Below are positions 8,190 through 15,600 of a stretch of DNA of 18,562 bases, in pieces. The stretch lies in assembly GCA_910586515.1 (NCBI GenBank), contig CAJUGL010000063.1, positions 1 through 18,562 of the forward strand. The letters are read 5' to 3'. A program made the translations under genes and the position numbers. The notes under the pieces are model-generated. The model was not told where the DNA came from and made no database searches. It worked only from the letters and a program-made list of their open reading frames with translations. The number at the start of each line of letters is the position of its first letter. Position 1 is the stretch's first letter. This DNA comes from an uncultured Acetatifactor sp. (lineage in GTDB: Bacteria; Bacillota; Clostridia; Lachnospirales; Lachnospiraceae).

Positions 8190-9215
8190 ATGGAAGAAAT
8201 CATGGAATCAATGTCCAATGAAAAAATGCAGTTCGCAGTGCTGATTGACGCTGACAATATCAGTTCAAAGTATGCGGTTACCATATTCGAGGAACTGGAG
8301 AAATACGGTATGACCAGTTACCGGCGTATATATGGAAACTGGTCTAAAGGGAACGGCTGGTCGGAGGCTCTTCTTCTGGAGCATTCTATCATGCCTGTAC
8401 AGCAGTTTTCTTATACCACGGGAAAAAATGCCACCGATATGGCAATGGTGATCGACGCCATGGATATTCTCTATAAAAATAAGGTTCAGGGTTTCTGTCT
8501 GGTTACCAGCGACAGCGATTTCACCAGGCTGGCCATGCGCCTGAGAGAAGAGAATATGTTTGTATTGGGGATGGGAGAGTCGAAGACTCCGCTGGCGCTT
8601 ACCCGGGCCTGCAACAAATTTATTCACCTGAATCTGGTGGCGGAGCAGAATCTTGAGATGGGAATTGCCGCGGGGACAGGAAATGTCGTGGAAGGCAGAA
8701 GTTTCGGAGGAGAGAAGAATGTCAAGGCAGGTGCGGAAGGCGGTATTATGGATACGGCGTCCGCCGAGGTCCAGAACGTAACTTCGCTGGCAGAGGTGCG
8801 GCAGGTGATTTTGGCTCTGATCAATGAAAACGGGGGAAGACAGGTTGATCTGGCGCAGCTGGGCAATCGCCTGAATGACAAGTTTACGGATTTTGATGTG
8901 CGGAATTACGGTTATTCCAAGCTGAGTACCATGATTGACCAGGAGCTGCAGGATCTTCATGTGAAGAAAATCAGCAATCAGTATTATGTGGAACGCAGCT
9001 CCACTTTGACCAAGGAGGAGCTGGAGAGGGAGATCTGCCATATGATTGAGAAGAACGGCGGCATGGTGGAGAATCTGGCCAGCCTGAATGACGAGCTGCA
9101 CAAGAAGTACAAGCAGCTGGATTTCAAACAATTCGGATACAGCAGGATATCCAGTTTTCTGAGAAGTCTCGGTTCCGTGACTGTCCATGAGAATGAAGTG
9201 TATCTGAAGCGCTGA
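8190..9215 (+). CDS. NYN-domain (LabA-like) putative nuclease with two OST-HTH/LOTUS domains
   Basis: This is a 341-residue, three-part protein. Residues 14-150 form a NYN/PIN-like fold with conserved acidic positions: LIDADN (D20, D22, N23), NATDMAMVIDAMD (D83) and VTSDSDFT (D108, D110). Such domains are usually metal-dependent ribonucleases. A glycine-rich linker (about 155-195) leads to two tandem winged-helix OST-HTH (LOTUS) domains at about 199-268 and 273-341, each ending in an aromatic/basic wing (YYVER, VYLKR). LOTUS domains bind RNA in eukaryotes. ATG 8190 was chosen because AGGAG lies 5 bases upstream; an upstream in-frame TTG at 8118 has no ribosome site. It lies 85 bases after sbcC and 35 before rarA, so a role beside DNA repair is possible but inferred. 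Confidence 0.85.
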   Translation: MEEIMESMSNEKMQFAVLIDADNISSKYAVTIFEELEKYGMTSYRRIYGNWSKGNGWSEALLLEHSIMPVQQFSYTTGKNATDMAMVIDAMDILYKNKVQGFCLVTSDSDFTRLAMRLREENMFVLGMGESKTPLALTRACNKFIHLNLVAEQNLEMGIAAGTGNVVEGRSFGGEKNVKAGAEGGIMDTASAEVQNVTSLAEVRQVILALINENGGRQVDLAQLGNRLNDKFTDFDVRNYGYSKLSTMIDQELQDLHVKKISNQYYVERSSTLTKEELEREICHMIEKNGGMVENLASLNDELHKKYKQLDFKQFGYSRISSFLRSLGSVTVHENEVYLKR

Positions 9216-9250
9216 TTGGAAGGATTGCGGCAGGGGAAAGTGACAATATA

Positions 9251-10603
9251 ATGGACATGAATATATTTGATTACATGCGGAACAGCAATATGGAGAAGGA
9301 AGCTCCTCTGGCAGCCAGGATGCGTCCCAGGACGCTGGACGAGGTGGTGGGGCAGGAGCACATTATCGGGAAGGATAAGCTGCTGTATCGGGCGATTAAG
9401 GCGGATAAGATAAGTTCCGTCATTTTCTATGGGCCGCCGGGCACAGGGAAGACTACGCTGGCCAAGGTGATCGCCAGTACCACCAGCGCCGAATTTACCC
9501 AGATCAATGCTACCGTGGCCGGGAAAAAGGATATGGAGCAGGTGGTGGAAAGGGCCGGGGAAGTGCAGGGAATGTACGGGAAACGCACTATTCTTTTCAT
9601 TGATGAGATTCACCGGTTCAACAAAGCCCAGCAGGACTACCTTCTTCCCTTTGTGGAGGACGGAACCGTGATTCTGATCGGGGCGACTACGGAGAATCCC
9701 TATTTTGAGGTGAATGGGGCATTGCTGTCCCGGTCGATTATTTTTGAGCTGAAGCCCATTCCCATGGAGGCGGTAAGGGAGCTTTTGCAGAAAGCCGTGT
9801 ATGACCAGGACAGAGGGCTGGGCGCATATGACGCGGTCATTGACGATGATGCTCTGGACTTTTTGGCGGATATCTCCGGCGGAGATGCCAGACATGCGCT
9901 GAACGCCATAGAGCTGGGAGTCATGAGCACGGGCCGCAGCGGGGACGGAAAGATTCATATTACGCTGGAGGTGGCTCAGGAATGCATCCAGAAGCGGGCT
10001 GCCCGATATGACAAATCAGGAGATAATCATTATGATACCGTTTCCGCCTTCATTAAGAGTATGCGGGGCTCTGATCCGGACGCTGCGGTATATTATCTGG
10101 CCAGAATGCTGTATGCGGGGGAAAGCGTGGCATTTGTGGCCAGGAGGATCATGATATGCGCTGCGGAGGATGTGGGGAATGCGGATCCCCAGGCTCTGGT
10201 TGTGGCCGCAAACGCCTCTCTCGCCGTAGAGCGCATCGGCATGCCGGAAGCGCAGATTATTCTGGCCCAGGCAGCCATTTATGTAGCCTGCGCGCCGAAG
10301 AGCAACACCTCCTGCGAGGCTGTCTTTGCCGCGATGGAGGAGGTAAGACGGACGGGCAATCTGCCTATTCCCGCCCATCTGCAGGATGCTCATTACAAGG
10401 GAGCGGCCAGGCTGGGGCGGGGAACCGGCTACAAATACGCTCACGAGTATCCGAACCATTATGTAAAGCAGCGGTATCTTCCTTATGAATTGGATGGAAA
10501 GGAATTCTACAGACCATCCGGCAGCGGTTACGAAGTGAAGATCCGGGAGCATATGGCGAGAATCAGGAGAGAGGCGGACGGAACCGGAGCGGGACAGGAT
10601 TAG
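9251..10603 (+). CDS. rarA: Replication-associated recombination protein A (RarA/MgsA AAA+ ATPase)
   Basis: This AAA+ clamp-loader-like ATPase acts at stalled or collapsed replication forks; the family includes E. coli RarA and human WRNIP1. It has 450 residues, the normal length. It shows Walker A GPPGTGKTT (61-69), Walker B ILFIDEIHRF (114-123), sensor 1 GATTENPYFEVN and the arginine finger in LLSRS (R161). The C-terminal MgsA region contains PDAAVYYLARML, then EDVGNADP and a conserved end with GTGYKYAHEYPNHYV. The start could be ATG 9251 or ATG 9257; the GGGGAAAG site is far from both (about 12-17 bases). The stop overlaps that of the convergent downstream gene. It probably shares a transcript with sbcDC and the NYN gene. 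Confidence 0.95.
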   Translation: MDMNIFDYMRNSNMEKEAPLAARMRPRTLDEVVGQEHIIGKDKLLYRAIKADKISSVIFYGPPGTGKTTLAKVIASTTSAEFTQINATVAGKKDMEQVVERAGEVQGMYGKRTILFIDEIHRFNKAQQDYLLPFVEDGTVILIGATTENPYFEVNGALLSRSIIFELKPIPMEAVRELLQKAVYDQDRGLGAYDAVIDDDALDFLADISGGDARHALNAIELGVMSTGRSGDGKIHITLEVAQECIQKRAARYDKSGDNHYDTVSAFIKSMRGSDPDAAVYYLARMLYAGESVAFVARRIMICAAEDVGNADPQALVVAANASLAVERIGMPEAQIILAQAAIYVACAPKSNTSCEAVFAAMEEVRRTGNLPIPAHLQDAHYKGAARLGRGTGYKYAHEYPNHYVKQRYLPYELDGKEFYRPSGSGYEVKIREHMARIRREADGTGAGQD

Positions 10604-11118
10604 AAAAGCTGTCCCACCAGGTATTGGTAGATTTCCTGATTCCTGTGCTGCCATTTGTCGCAGATGGATTCGGCCAGTTCTTCTGTCGGTACAGACAGTC
10701 TGATGTCCACCAGATTAATGTTATTGTCTTTTGCCACCAGATGCGCCTCATATTCCCCTGTCTTTGCTCTGTAATAATAATCGCCCAGCACAGACACTTC
10801 GTTGCGGAGAACATATTCGTTTTCCAGAAAGTAATTATCGATATCCCGTTTTATTTTGTAATTTATGCGATTCTGAAAAAAGAGCAGCGTCTCCCGGCCC
10901 TCTGCGGTGATGGACAGATGGGTGCGGTTGTGGATGGTCTCAGAGGAGATCATCCGGGCGTCGTTCAGTTCGTTGATGACCCGCTGGAGCGTGAGATAAT
11001 TCGTGTATTCTTTTTCCAGGATATAGTCGCTGACCTGCGCGTTGGTCAGGGGAAAAGTAACCCTGTCCAGCATATACAATACGATCAGTTTGTAAAGGGT
11101 GAGAGGATCCTGCAACAT
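10600..11118 (-). CDS. DUF4364 family protein, predicted winged-helix
   Basis: This protein has 172 residues from the preferred start. MLQDPLTLYKLIVLYMLDRV, then FPLTNAQVSDYILEKEYTNY and a pattern of helices with a basic wing (HNRTHLSITAEGRETL), fits a winged-helix regulator fold as proposed for DUF4364 in Clostridia. The second half (YYYRAKTGEYEAHLVAKDNN) is strand-rich. Target and ligand are unknown. ATG 11118 begins the conserved part and has GGACGAAAG upstream; an in-frame ATG at 11160 would add 14 residues. The stop overlaps the rarA stop on the other strand, with no terminator between. A minus-strand promoter lies at 11183-11211, divergent from rho. Confidence 0.8.
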   Translation of the reverse strand: MLQDPLTLYKLIVLYMLDRVTFPLTNAQVSDYILEKEYTNYLTLQRVINELNDARMISSETIHNRTHLSITAEGRETLLFFQNRINYKIKRDIDNYFLENEYVLRNEVSVLGDYYYRAKTGEYEAHLVAKDNNINLVDIRLSVPTEELAESICDKWQHRNQEIYQYLVGQLF

Positions 11119-11182
11119 TTCACTTTCGTCCTTTCCGTGGTTTGCCGGGAATTTTGACATTGCCGTTTTTCATCCCATCTGT

Positions 11183-11211
11183 ATCATATAATAGATTTCG
11201 GCGGTTCGCAA
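11183..11211 (-). promoter_or_regulatory. Promoter of the DUF4364 gene
   Basis: On the minus strand, -35 TTGCGA (11211-11206) and -10 TATGAT (11188-11183) are 17 bases apart (4/6 and 5/6 matches). The predicted start near 11176 lies about 16 bases before ATG 11160 and about 58 before ATG 11118, which leaves both start codons possible. Confidence 0.5.
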
Positions 11212-11284
11212 GTTTTTCCGGACAATTCATGTTGCTTTTCACTGCTTTGCCATTTCCGGGTTTTAACGGGAGTAAAATTGGGGC

Positions 11285-11313
11285 TTCCTATTTTAGTAAA
11301 ATTGTATTATAAT
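11285..11313 (+). promoter_or_regulatory. Promoter of rho
   Basis: A perfect -10 TATAAT (11308-11313) has a weak -35 TTCCTA (11285-11290) 17 bases upstream. The predicted start is near 11320. The leader to the rho start codon is then about 100 bases, long enough for regulation. Confidence 0.5.
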
Positions 11314-11323
11314 GATAGCAACG

Positions 11324-11339
11324 CATGATATTCATCATG
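11324..11339 (+). promoter_or_regulatory. Hairpin/palindrome at the start of the rho leader
   Basis: CATGAT (11324-11329) and ATCATG (11334-11339) are perfectly complementary around an ATTC loop, a few bases after the predicted transcription start. It could be a repressor operator or a 5'-end-stabilising RNA hairpin. At 6 base pairs, chance is also possible. Confidence 0.3.
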
Positions 11340-11418
11340 TATCAAGGCAGCATGTCAATGACGAATCAGGCTGTGCTCCCCGTATTAGTTAAGAGACCAT
11401 AGACGACAGGAGGAATTT

Positions 11419-13023
11419 ATGAAAGAAAAGTATGAATCACTGGCACTTGTACAGCTGAAAGAGCTTGCAAAAGCGCGTGGGCTGAAGGGTACATCTAGCA
11501 TGAAAAAGGCTGAGATAGTGGAGGCCATGTTGGCAGAGGATGAAAGGGTTAAGAGACAGGAGGATAGCTCTGCGAAGAGTGAGGAAGCACAGGATGCTGC
11601 CGAAAATATGTCTAGGCCCGCGCGTAAGCGCAGTATTGTTACAAATACGAAAAATACACCGCCCCAGAGAACGACACAGAGCGCGGTGATGAACGAGAGC
11701 AGTTATAAGGCGGAGGCGACGCCTCAGAGCGAGAGTGTGCAGCAGAAGACCGAGGAGATTGCGGAAGCGGCGGCAGGGAGCGCGCCTGCGCCGGTTTCGG
11801 CGGCTCCCGCTCCAGCCCAGGCTCCCGGCGGCGTTCCCCAGAGGACAGGCCGGACCAACGAAGTTTATGATGAGAAGACTTATCCGAAAGAGCTTGACAG
11901 CGGTGAGGAGGCCAGCGGTATTTTAGAGGTAATGCCGGACGGCTACGGGTTTATCCGCTGTGAGAATTATCTGCCGGGAGAGAACGATGTATATGTGGCG
12001 CCCAGCCAGATACGCCGTTTCGGTTTAAAGACAGGGGATATTCTTCGCGGCAATAAGAGGATCAAGACTCAGCAGGAGAAATTCAGTGCATTGCTCTTTA
12101 TCCGCACCATTAACGGGTATACCATTGATGAGGCAATGAAACGTAAGGCTTTCGAGGACATGACCCCTATTTTTCCCAACGAAAGGATTCGGCTGGAGAC
12201 GGCCGGCTGCAGCGTAGCCATGCGGGTCATGGATCTGGTGAGTCCGGTGGGCAGAGGCCAGCGAGGCATGATCGTATCCCCGCCGAAGGCAGGTAAGACG
12301 ACTCTGCTGAAGGAAGTGGCCAAATCCATTCTGCGGACCAATCCGAGGATGCATATGCTTATTTTGCTCATTGACGAACGTCCGGAGGAAGTGACGGATA
12401 TCAAGGAGGCCATTATGGGCACTAATGTGGAGGTGATTTATTCCACCTTCGATGAATTGCCGGAACATCACAAACGGGTATCTGAGATGACCATTGAAAG
12501 AGCGAAGCGCCTGGTGGAGCACAAGAAGGATGTGGTTATCCTGTTAGACAGCATTACCCGTCTGTCCAGGGCTTATAACCTGGTAGTACCGCCCAGCGGG
12601 CGTACGCTTTCGGGCGGTCTTGACCCTGCTGCGCTGCACATGCCCAAACGTTTCTTCGGCGCGGCCAGGAACATGCGGGAGGGAGGAAGCCTGACCATTT
12701 TGGCAACGGCCCTGGTGGACACGGGCAGTAAGATGGACGATGTGATTTACGAGGAATTCAAGGGTACAGGCAATATGGAAATGATTCTTGACCGGAAACT
12801 CTCGGAGAAAAGGATTTTCCCGGCTATTGACCTGGCGAAATCCGGAACCCGGAGGGAAGATCTGCTGTTGAGTCCGGAAGAGCTGGATGCGATCAATATC
12901 ATGCGCAAGGCTTTGAACGGATTAAAATCGGACGAGGCTACTGACCGCATTCTGGATATGTTTGCAAGAACCAGGAACAACAATGAATTTGTGCAAATGG
13001 TAAAAAGAAATAAATTCATTTAG
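11419..13023 (+). CDS. rho: Transcription termination factor Rho
   Basis: This is the hexameric RNA helicase that ends transcription at Rho-dependent sites. At 534 residues it is longer than E. coli Rho (419). Residues 1-42 form the Rho_N SAP-like fold (LVQLKELAKARGL). Residues 43-160 are a low-complexity, Ala/Pro/Gln-rich and charged linker. Residues 165-230 are the cold-shock-like RNA-binding domain (GILEVMPDGYGFIR). The ATPase core has Walker A SPPKAGKT (287-294), LILLIDERPEEV (about 314-325), Walker B VVILLDSITRLSRAYN (about 372-387) and the Q/R-loop region SGGLDPAALHMPKRFFGAAR. The start ATG follows CAGGAGGAATTT, an ideal ribosome site. An inverted repeat surrounds the stop codon. The next gene, rpmE, has its own promoter. 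Confidence 0.96.
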   Translation: MKEKYESLALVQLKELAKARGLKGTSSMKKAEIVEAMLAEDERVKRQEDSSAKSEEAQDAAENMSRPARKRSIVTNTKNTPPQRTTQSAVMNESSYKAEATPQSESVQQKTEEIAEAAAGSAPAPVSAAPAPAQAPGGVPQRTGRTNEVYDEKTYPKELDSGEEASGILEVMPDGYGFIRCENYLPGENDVYVAPSQIRRFGLKTGDILRGNKRIKTQQEKFSALLFIRTINGYTIDEAMKRKAFEDMTPIFPNERIRLETAGCSVAMRVMDLVSPVGRGQRGMIVSPPKAGKTTLLKEVAKSILRTNPRMHMLILLIDERPEEVTDIKEAIMGTNVEVIYSTFDELPEHHKRVSEMTIERAKRLVEHKKDVVILLDSITRLSRAYNLVVPPSGRTLSGGLDPAALHMPKRFFGAARNMREGGSLTILATALVDTGSKMDDVIYEEFKGTGNMEMILDRKLSEKRIFPAIDLAKSGTRREDLLLSPEELDAINIMRKALNGLKSDEATDRILDMFARTRNNNEFVQMVKRNKFI

Positions 13024-13037
13024 AATGAAATTTATTT
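13008..13037 (+). repeat. Inverted repeat with the rho stop codon in its loop
   Basis: The arms AAATAAATTCATT (13008-13020) and 13024-13037 pair over 13 base pairs with a single bulged A at 13030. The three-base loop is exactly the TAG stop at 13021-13023. The hairpin is AT-only apart from one G-C pair and has no true U tract, so it is a poor terminator. It may be a weak 3'-end or translation-termination structure. Confidence 0.4.
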
Positions 13038-13047
13038 AAAATAAGAC

Positions 13048-13076
13048 TTGCAACTGCGCCGTCCTTGTGCTACAAT
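13048..13076 (+). promoter_or_regulatory. Extended -10 promoter of rpmE
   Basis: -35 TTGCAA (13048-13053) and -10 TACAAT (13071-13076) are 17 bases apart. The -10 is preceded by TGC, giving the extended TGnTACAAT form. The predicted start near 13083 leaves a leader of about 115 bases before rpmE. Confidence 0.6.
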
Positions 13077-13082
13077 AAACAC

Positions 13083-13190
13083 GCTGTTTGTGGTTCCATA
13101 AGCAGTGCGGATGTGAACGACAAATAATACTGTGATTGCGCGGCCGATAGGGCATCTGCTGCAAAGGCTGTGTAATTATTATAGAGAGGT
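13083..13190 (+). promoter_or_regulatory. Candidate structured leader of rpmE mRNA
   Basis: The ~115-base leader between the rpmE promoter and start codon has a long-range pairing. GCAG and GATG (13102-13105, 13110-13113) match CATC and CTGC (13153-13156, 13159-13162) across a small internal loop. L31 autoregulatory leaders are known in several phyla, including Firmicutes, where the protein binds its own mRNA. I cannot confirm the known motif by eye, so this is a candidate only. Confidence 0.3.
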
Positions 13191-13198
13191 GAAATGAG

Positions 13199-13399
13199 AT
13201 GAAGGAAGGAATCCATCCTAAGTACTATCAGGCAACCGTAACCTGCAACTGTGGGAATACTTTTGTGACCGGGTCCACGAAGCCGGAGATTCACGTAGAA
13301 ATCTGCTCTAAGTGCCATCCGTTCTATACCGGCCAGCAGAAGACGGCAAGGGCTGACGGACGTATTGAGAAGTTCAACAGAAAATACGGCGTTAAATAG
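13199..13399 (+). CDS. rpmE: 50S ribosomal protein bL31, zinc-binding type
   Basis: This is a 66-residue large-subunit protein located at the bridge between subunits. The sequence MKEGIHPKYYQATVTCNCGN, then the ending with FTGQ-type FYTGQQK and GRIEKFNRKYGVK, is typical bL31. Cysteines C16, C18, C36 and C39 (CNC and CSKC) form the zinc site, so this is the zinc-containing (C+) form and not the zinc-starvation paralogue YtiA-like form. The ribosome site is AGAGAGGTG; an ATG at 13194 (out of frame) lies just before the true ATG 13199. It has its own promoter, a ~115-base leader and a strong terminator, so it can be controlled apart from rho and DUF1385. Confidence 0.97.
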   Translation: MKEGIHPKYYQATVTCNCGNTFVTGSTKPEIHVEICSKCHPFYTGQQKTARADGRIEKFNRKYGVK

Positions 13400-13409
13400 G
13401 AAACAGTGG

Positions 13410-13441
13410 AAAGGTTGAGGTACATATATCTCAACCTTTTT
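13410..13441 (+). terminator. Rho-independent terminator after rpmE
   Basis: A perfect 10-bp stem, AAAGGTTGAG (13410-13419) with CTCAACCTTT (13430-13439), has a 10-base loop and ends in a run of five T (13437-13441). It lies 11 bases after the rpmE stop and should end that transcript. Confidence 0.85.
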
Positions 13442-13576
13442 CGTCACATGGAAAAGTCAGATTTGTCCGGAAATTCCGCGAAACCTGCAGGGTGGCGGGC
13501 GCCCTGCGCAATTTTGACACGGCGGGAGGGGCTGTCTGAACTGTTGTGGAAATACAGAGCTCTCAGGGAGGCGTTT

Positions 13577-14572
13577 ATGACAAAGAAAAAATGCAGCCGG
13601 TATTCCGGCATTGGCGGACAGGCCGTGCTGGAAGGCGTCATGATGAAGAATAAGGAGAAGTATGCCGTTGCGGTGAGGCGGCCGGACGGAGGGATCTCCG
13701 TGGAGGTGGATAATTATACAGGTGTGCTTGGGGGAAAGAGGGTAAAGGAATTGCCTTTTGTCAGGGGTGTGTTTAATTTTGTGGATTCCATGATTCTGGG
13801 AACCCGTTGCCTGAATTTATCGGCATCTTTTTATGCCGAAGAAGAGGAGGAAGAAACGGGCAAAGCGGAAAGCGGAGCGGGAGACAAAATAATGACTACC
13901 CTGGTTACCTGCATTTCGATTGTGCTGGCGCTGGGGATTTTTGTGGTGCTGCCTTATTATCTGACTTCTCTGCTGAAAGGGTATATCCGCAACCAGTCTC
14001 TGATGACGATTATCGAAGGGGGCATGCGCATTTTGATCTTTATCCTGTACGTGTGGGGAATAAGCGCCATGAAGGATATCAGGCGGCTGTACCGTTACCA
14101 CGGCGCAGAGCATAAATGCATAAATTGTATTGAAAAGGGCAGACCTTTGACTGTGGACAATGCCATGCGCAGTTCCAGGCTTCATAAGAGATGCGGCACC
14201 AGTTTTCTGTTTTTTGTCTTGTTTGTGAGCATTGTTCTGTTTTTTTTCATTCGGGTGGAAAACCCGGCGGCAAGGGTAGGTCTTCGCATATTGCTGATGC
14301 CGGTTGTGGCCGGAATTTCCTATGAGATTATTCGGTTGGCCGGTCGATCGGACAACATTGTCGTCCAACTGATTTCCGCGCCCGGTATGGCGATTCAGCG
14401 CATGACCACCAAGGAGCCGGACAGAGATATGGTGGAGGTGGCGATTTCCGCGGTGGAGGCCGTCTTTGACTGGAAAGGATATCTTGCCGAAAAATTCGGA
14501 TATGAAATGGATGAAGACGAAGAAGAGGAAAACGGAGATGAGAGCATAGCGGCGGCAGAGGATGCATTATGA
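13577..14572 (+). CDS. DUF1385 membrane protein (B. subtilis YqhQ family)
   Basis: This 331-residue protein opens with the family hallmark GIGGQAVLEGVMM (11-23) and then RRPDGGI. Hydrophobic segments lie at about 106-132, 143-163, 207-225 and 233-256. Between them is the conserved motif YRYHGAEHKCINCIE (172-186), with His/Glu/Cys residues that look metal-binding. The C-terminus is a long acidic tail (DEDEEEEN). The function is unknown; in Clostridia the gene is commonly next to rpmE, prmC and prfA. ATG 13577 was chosen for GGGAGG just upstream and because the conserved part starts there. An in-frame GTG at 13406 would run through the rpmE terminator. A TTGACA -35-like box at 13514 has only a poor -10, so the promoter is unclear. 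Its stop overlaps prmC by four bases. Confidence 0.88.
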   Translation: MTKKKCSRYSGIGGQAVLEGVMMKNKEKYAVAVRRPDGGISVEVDNYTGVLGGKRVKELPFVRGVFNFVDSMILGTRCLNLSASFYAEEEEEETGKAESGAGDKIMTTLVTCISIVLALGIFVVLPYYLTSLLKGYIRNQSLMTIIEGGMRILIFILYVWGISAMKDIRRLYRYHGAEHKCINCIEKGRPLTVDNAMRSSRLHKRCGTSFLFFVLFVSIVLFFFIRVENPAARVGLRILLMPVVAGISYEIIRLAGRSDNIVVQLISAPGMAIQRMTTKEPDRDMVEVAISAVEAVFDWKGYLAEKFGYEMDEDEEEENGDESIAAAEDAL

Positions 14573-15507
14573 CCTACGGAGAGATGTATCGCCGGGGAGA
14601 GCAGGAACTGCTTGAGGCAGGAATTGAGGAAGCCGGTTTGGAGGCTAGGCTTTTGCTGGAGCATGTCTGCGGGACGAACCGCAATGACTTGCTGGCGCAT
14701 GGAGACAGAATGCTGGAGGCCTGTCAGACGAGGAATTATGAGGGATTGATCAAAAGGAGAAAGAAGAGAATCCCGCTGCAGCATCTGACCGGGGAGCAGG
14801 AGTTTATGGGGCTGACTTTCTCTGTGGACGAACGGGTGCTGATTCCCAGGCAGGATACGGAGAATCTGGTGGAGGAAGTGCTGCGGAATCTTCACGACGG
14901 CATGAAGGTATTGGATCTGTGTACGGGTTCAGGGTGTATTCTGGTGAGTCTCCTGCATTATTCCAATGATTGTCAGGGGGTTGGAGCGGATATTTCGGAG
15001 GATGCCCTGGCTGTGGCACGGCGGAATGCGGAGAGGCTGCTGGGCAGAGAGGCGCTGGCCGGAGACGGACAGGAGTTCGCTCAGGCAGGAGAAGGTGCCG
15101 AACGGGAGAACTGTCCGGGGAGCGGACAGGGCGCTGCCGGGGAGGGGAGAGTCCGTTTTGTCAGAAGTGATCTCTTTGCCGGGATTGCGGGTAAATTTGA
15201 TATTATTGTGTCTAATCCGCCGTATATTGTCCGTGACGTAATTCCGACGCTGATGCCGGAGGTCAGAGAACATGAGCCGGTGCTTGCTCTGGACGGCGGA
15301 GAGGACGGCCTTGCCTTTTACCGCAGAATAGCGGCTGAAAGCGGGGAGTATCTTTACGGCGGAGGCATGCTGTTTTTGGAGATCGGGTATGATCAGGGGG
15401 AGTCGGTAAGCGCATTGCTTAGGGAAGCCGGTTTTCTGGATGTACAGGTGGTGAAGGATTATGCCGGGCTGGACAGAGTAGTATACGGAACATGGAGATT
15501 TGAATGA
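14569..15507 (+). CDS. prmC: Peptide chain release factor N5-glutamine methyltransferase
   Basis: It methylates the glutamine of the GGQ motif in RF1/RF2 using S-adenosylmethionine; its likely substrate is the protein of the next gene, prfA. Residues 1-85 form the helical RF-recognition domain (ending HLTGEQEFMGL). Next come LIPRQDTE (91-98), SAM motif I VLDLCTGSGCI (114-124) and the active-site NPPY (216-219). At 312 residues it is about 30 longer than usual. The excess is a Gly/Ala/Glu-rich stretch at about 160-194, between the strand with D141 and RFVRSDLF. The start ATG overlaps the DUF1385 stop (ATGA), indicating translational coupling. Confidence 0.95.
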   Translation: MTYGEMYRRGEQELLEAGIEEAGLEARLLLEHVCGTNRNDLLAHGDRMLEACQTRNYEGLIKRRKKRIPLQHLTGEQEFMGLTFSVDERVLIPRQDTENLVEEVLRNLHDGMKVLDLCTGSGCILVSLLHYSNDCQGVGADISEDALAVARRNAERLLGREALAGDGQEFAQAGEGAERENCPGSGQGAAGEGRVRFVRSDLFAGIAGKFDIIVSNPPYIVRDVIPTLMPEVREHEPVLALDGGEDGLAFYRRIAAESGEYLYGGGMLFLEIGYDQGESVSALLREAGFLDVQVVKDYAGLDRVVYGTWRFE

Positions 15508-15600
15508 ACCGGCGGCGACTGCAGGAAAACGGCGGCTATTCACGGATTCGCCGCTTATGGCAATAAGGTGCAGGGTTGATGCGGGAAGGTGAGGAAAATT

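Noticed and set aside
13487..13507. GC-rich hairpin GCAGGG/CCCTGC after the rpmE terminator
   Set aside because: The stem has only 6 bp and no T run directly after it, so it cannot be called a second terminator.
13406..13576. A longer start (GTG 13406) for the DUF1385 gene
   Set aside because: It would pass through the rpmE terminator, has no family match in the added 57 residues, and ATG 13577 has a good ribosome site.
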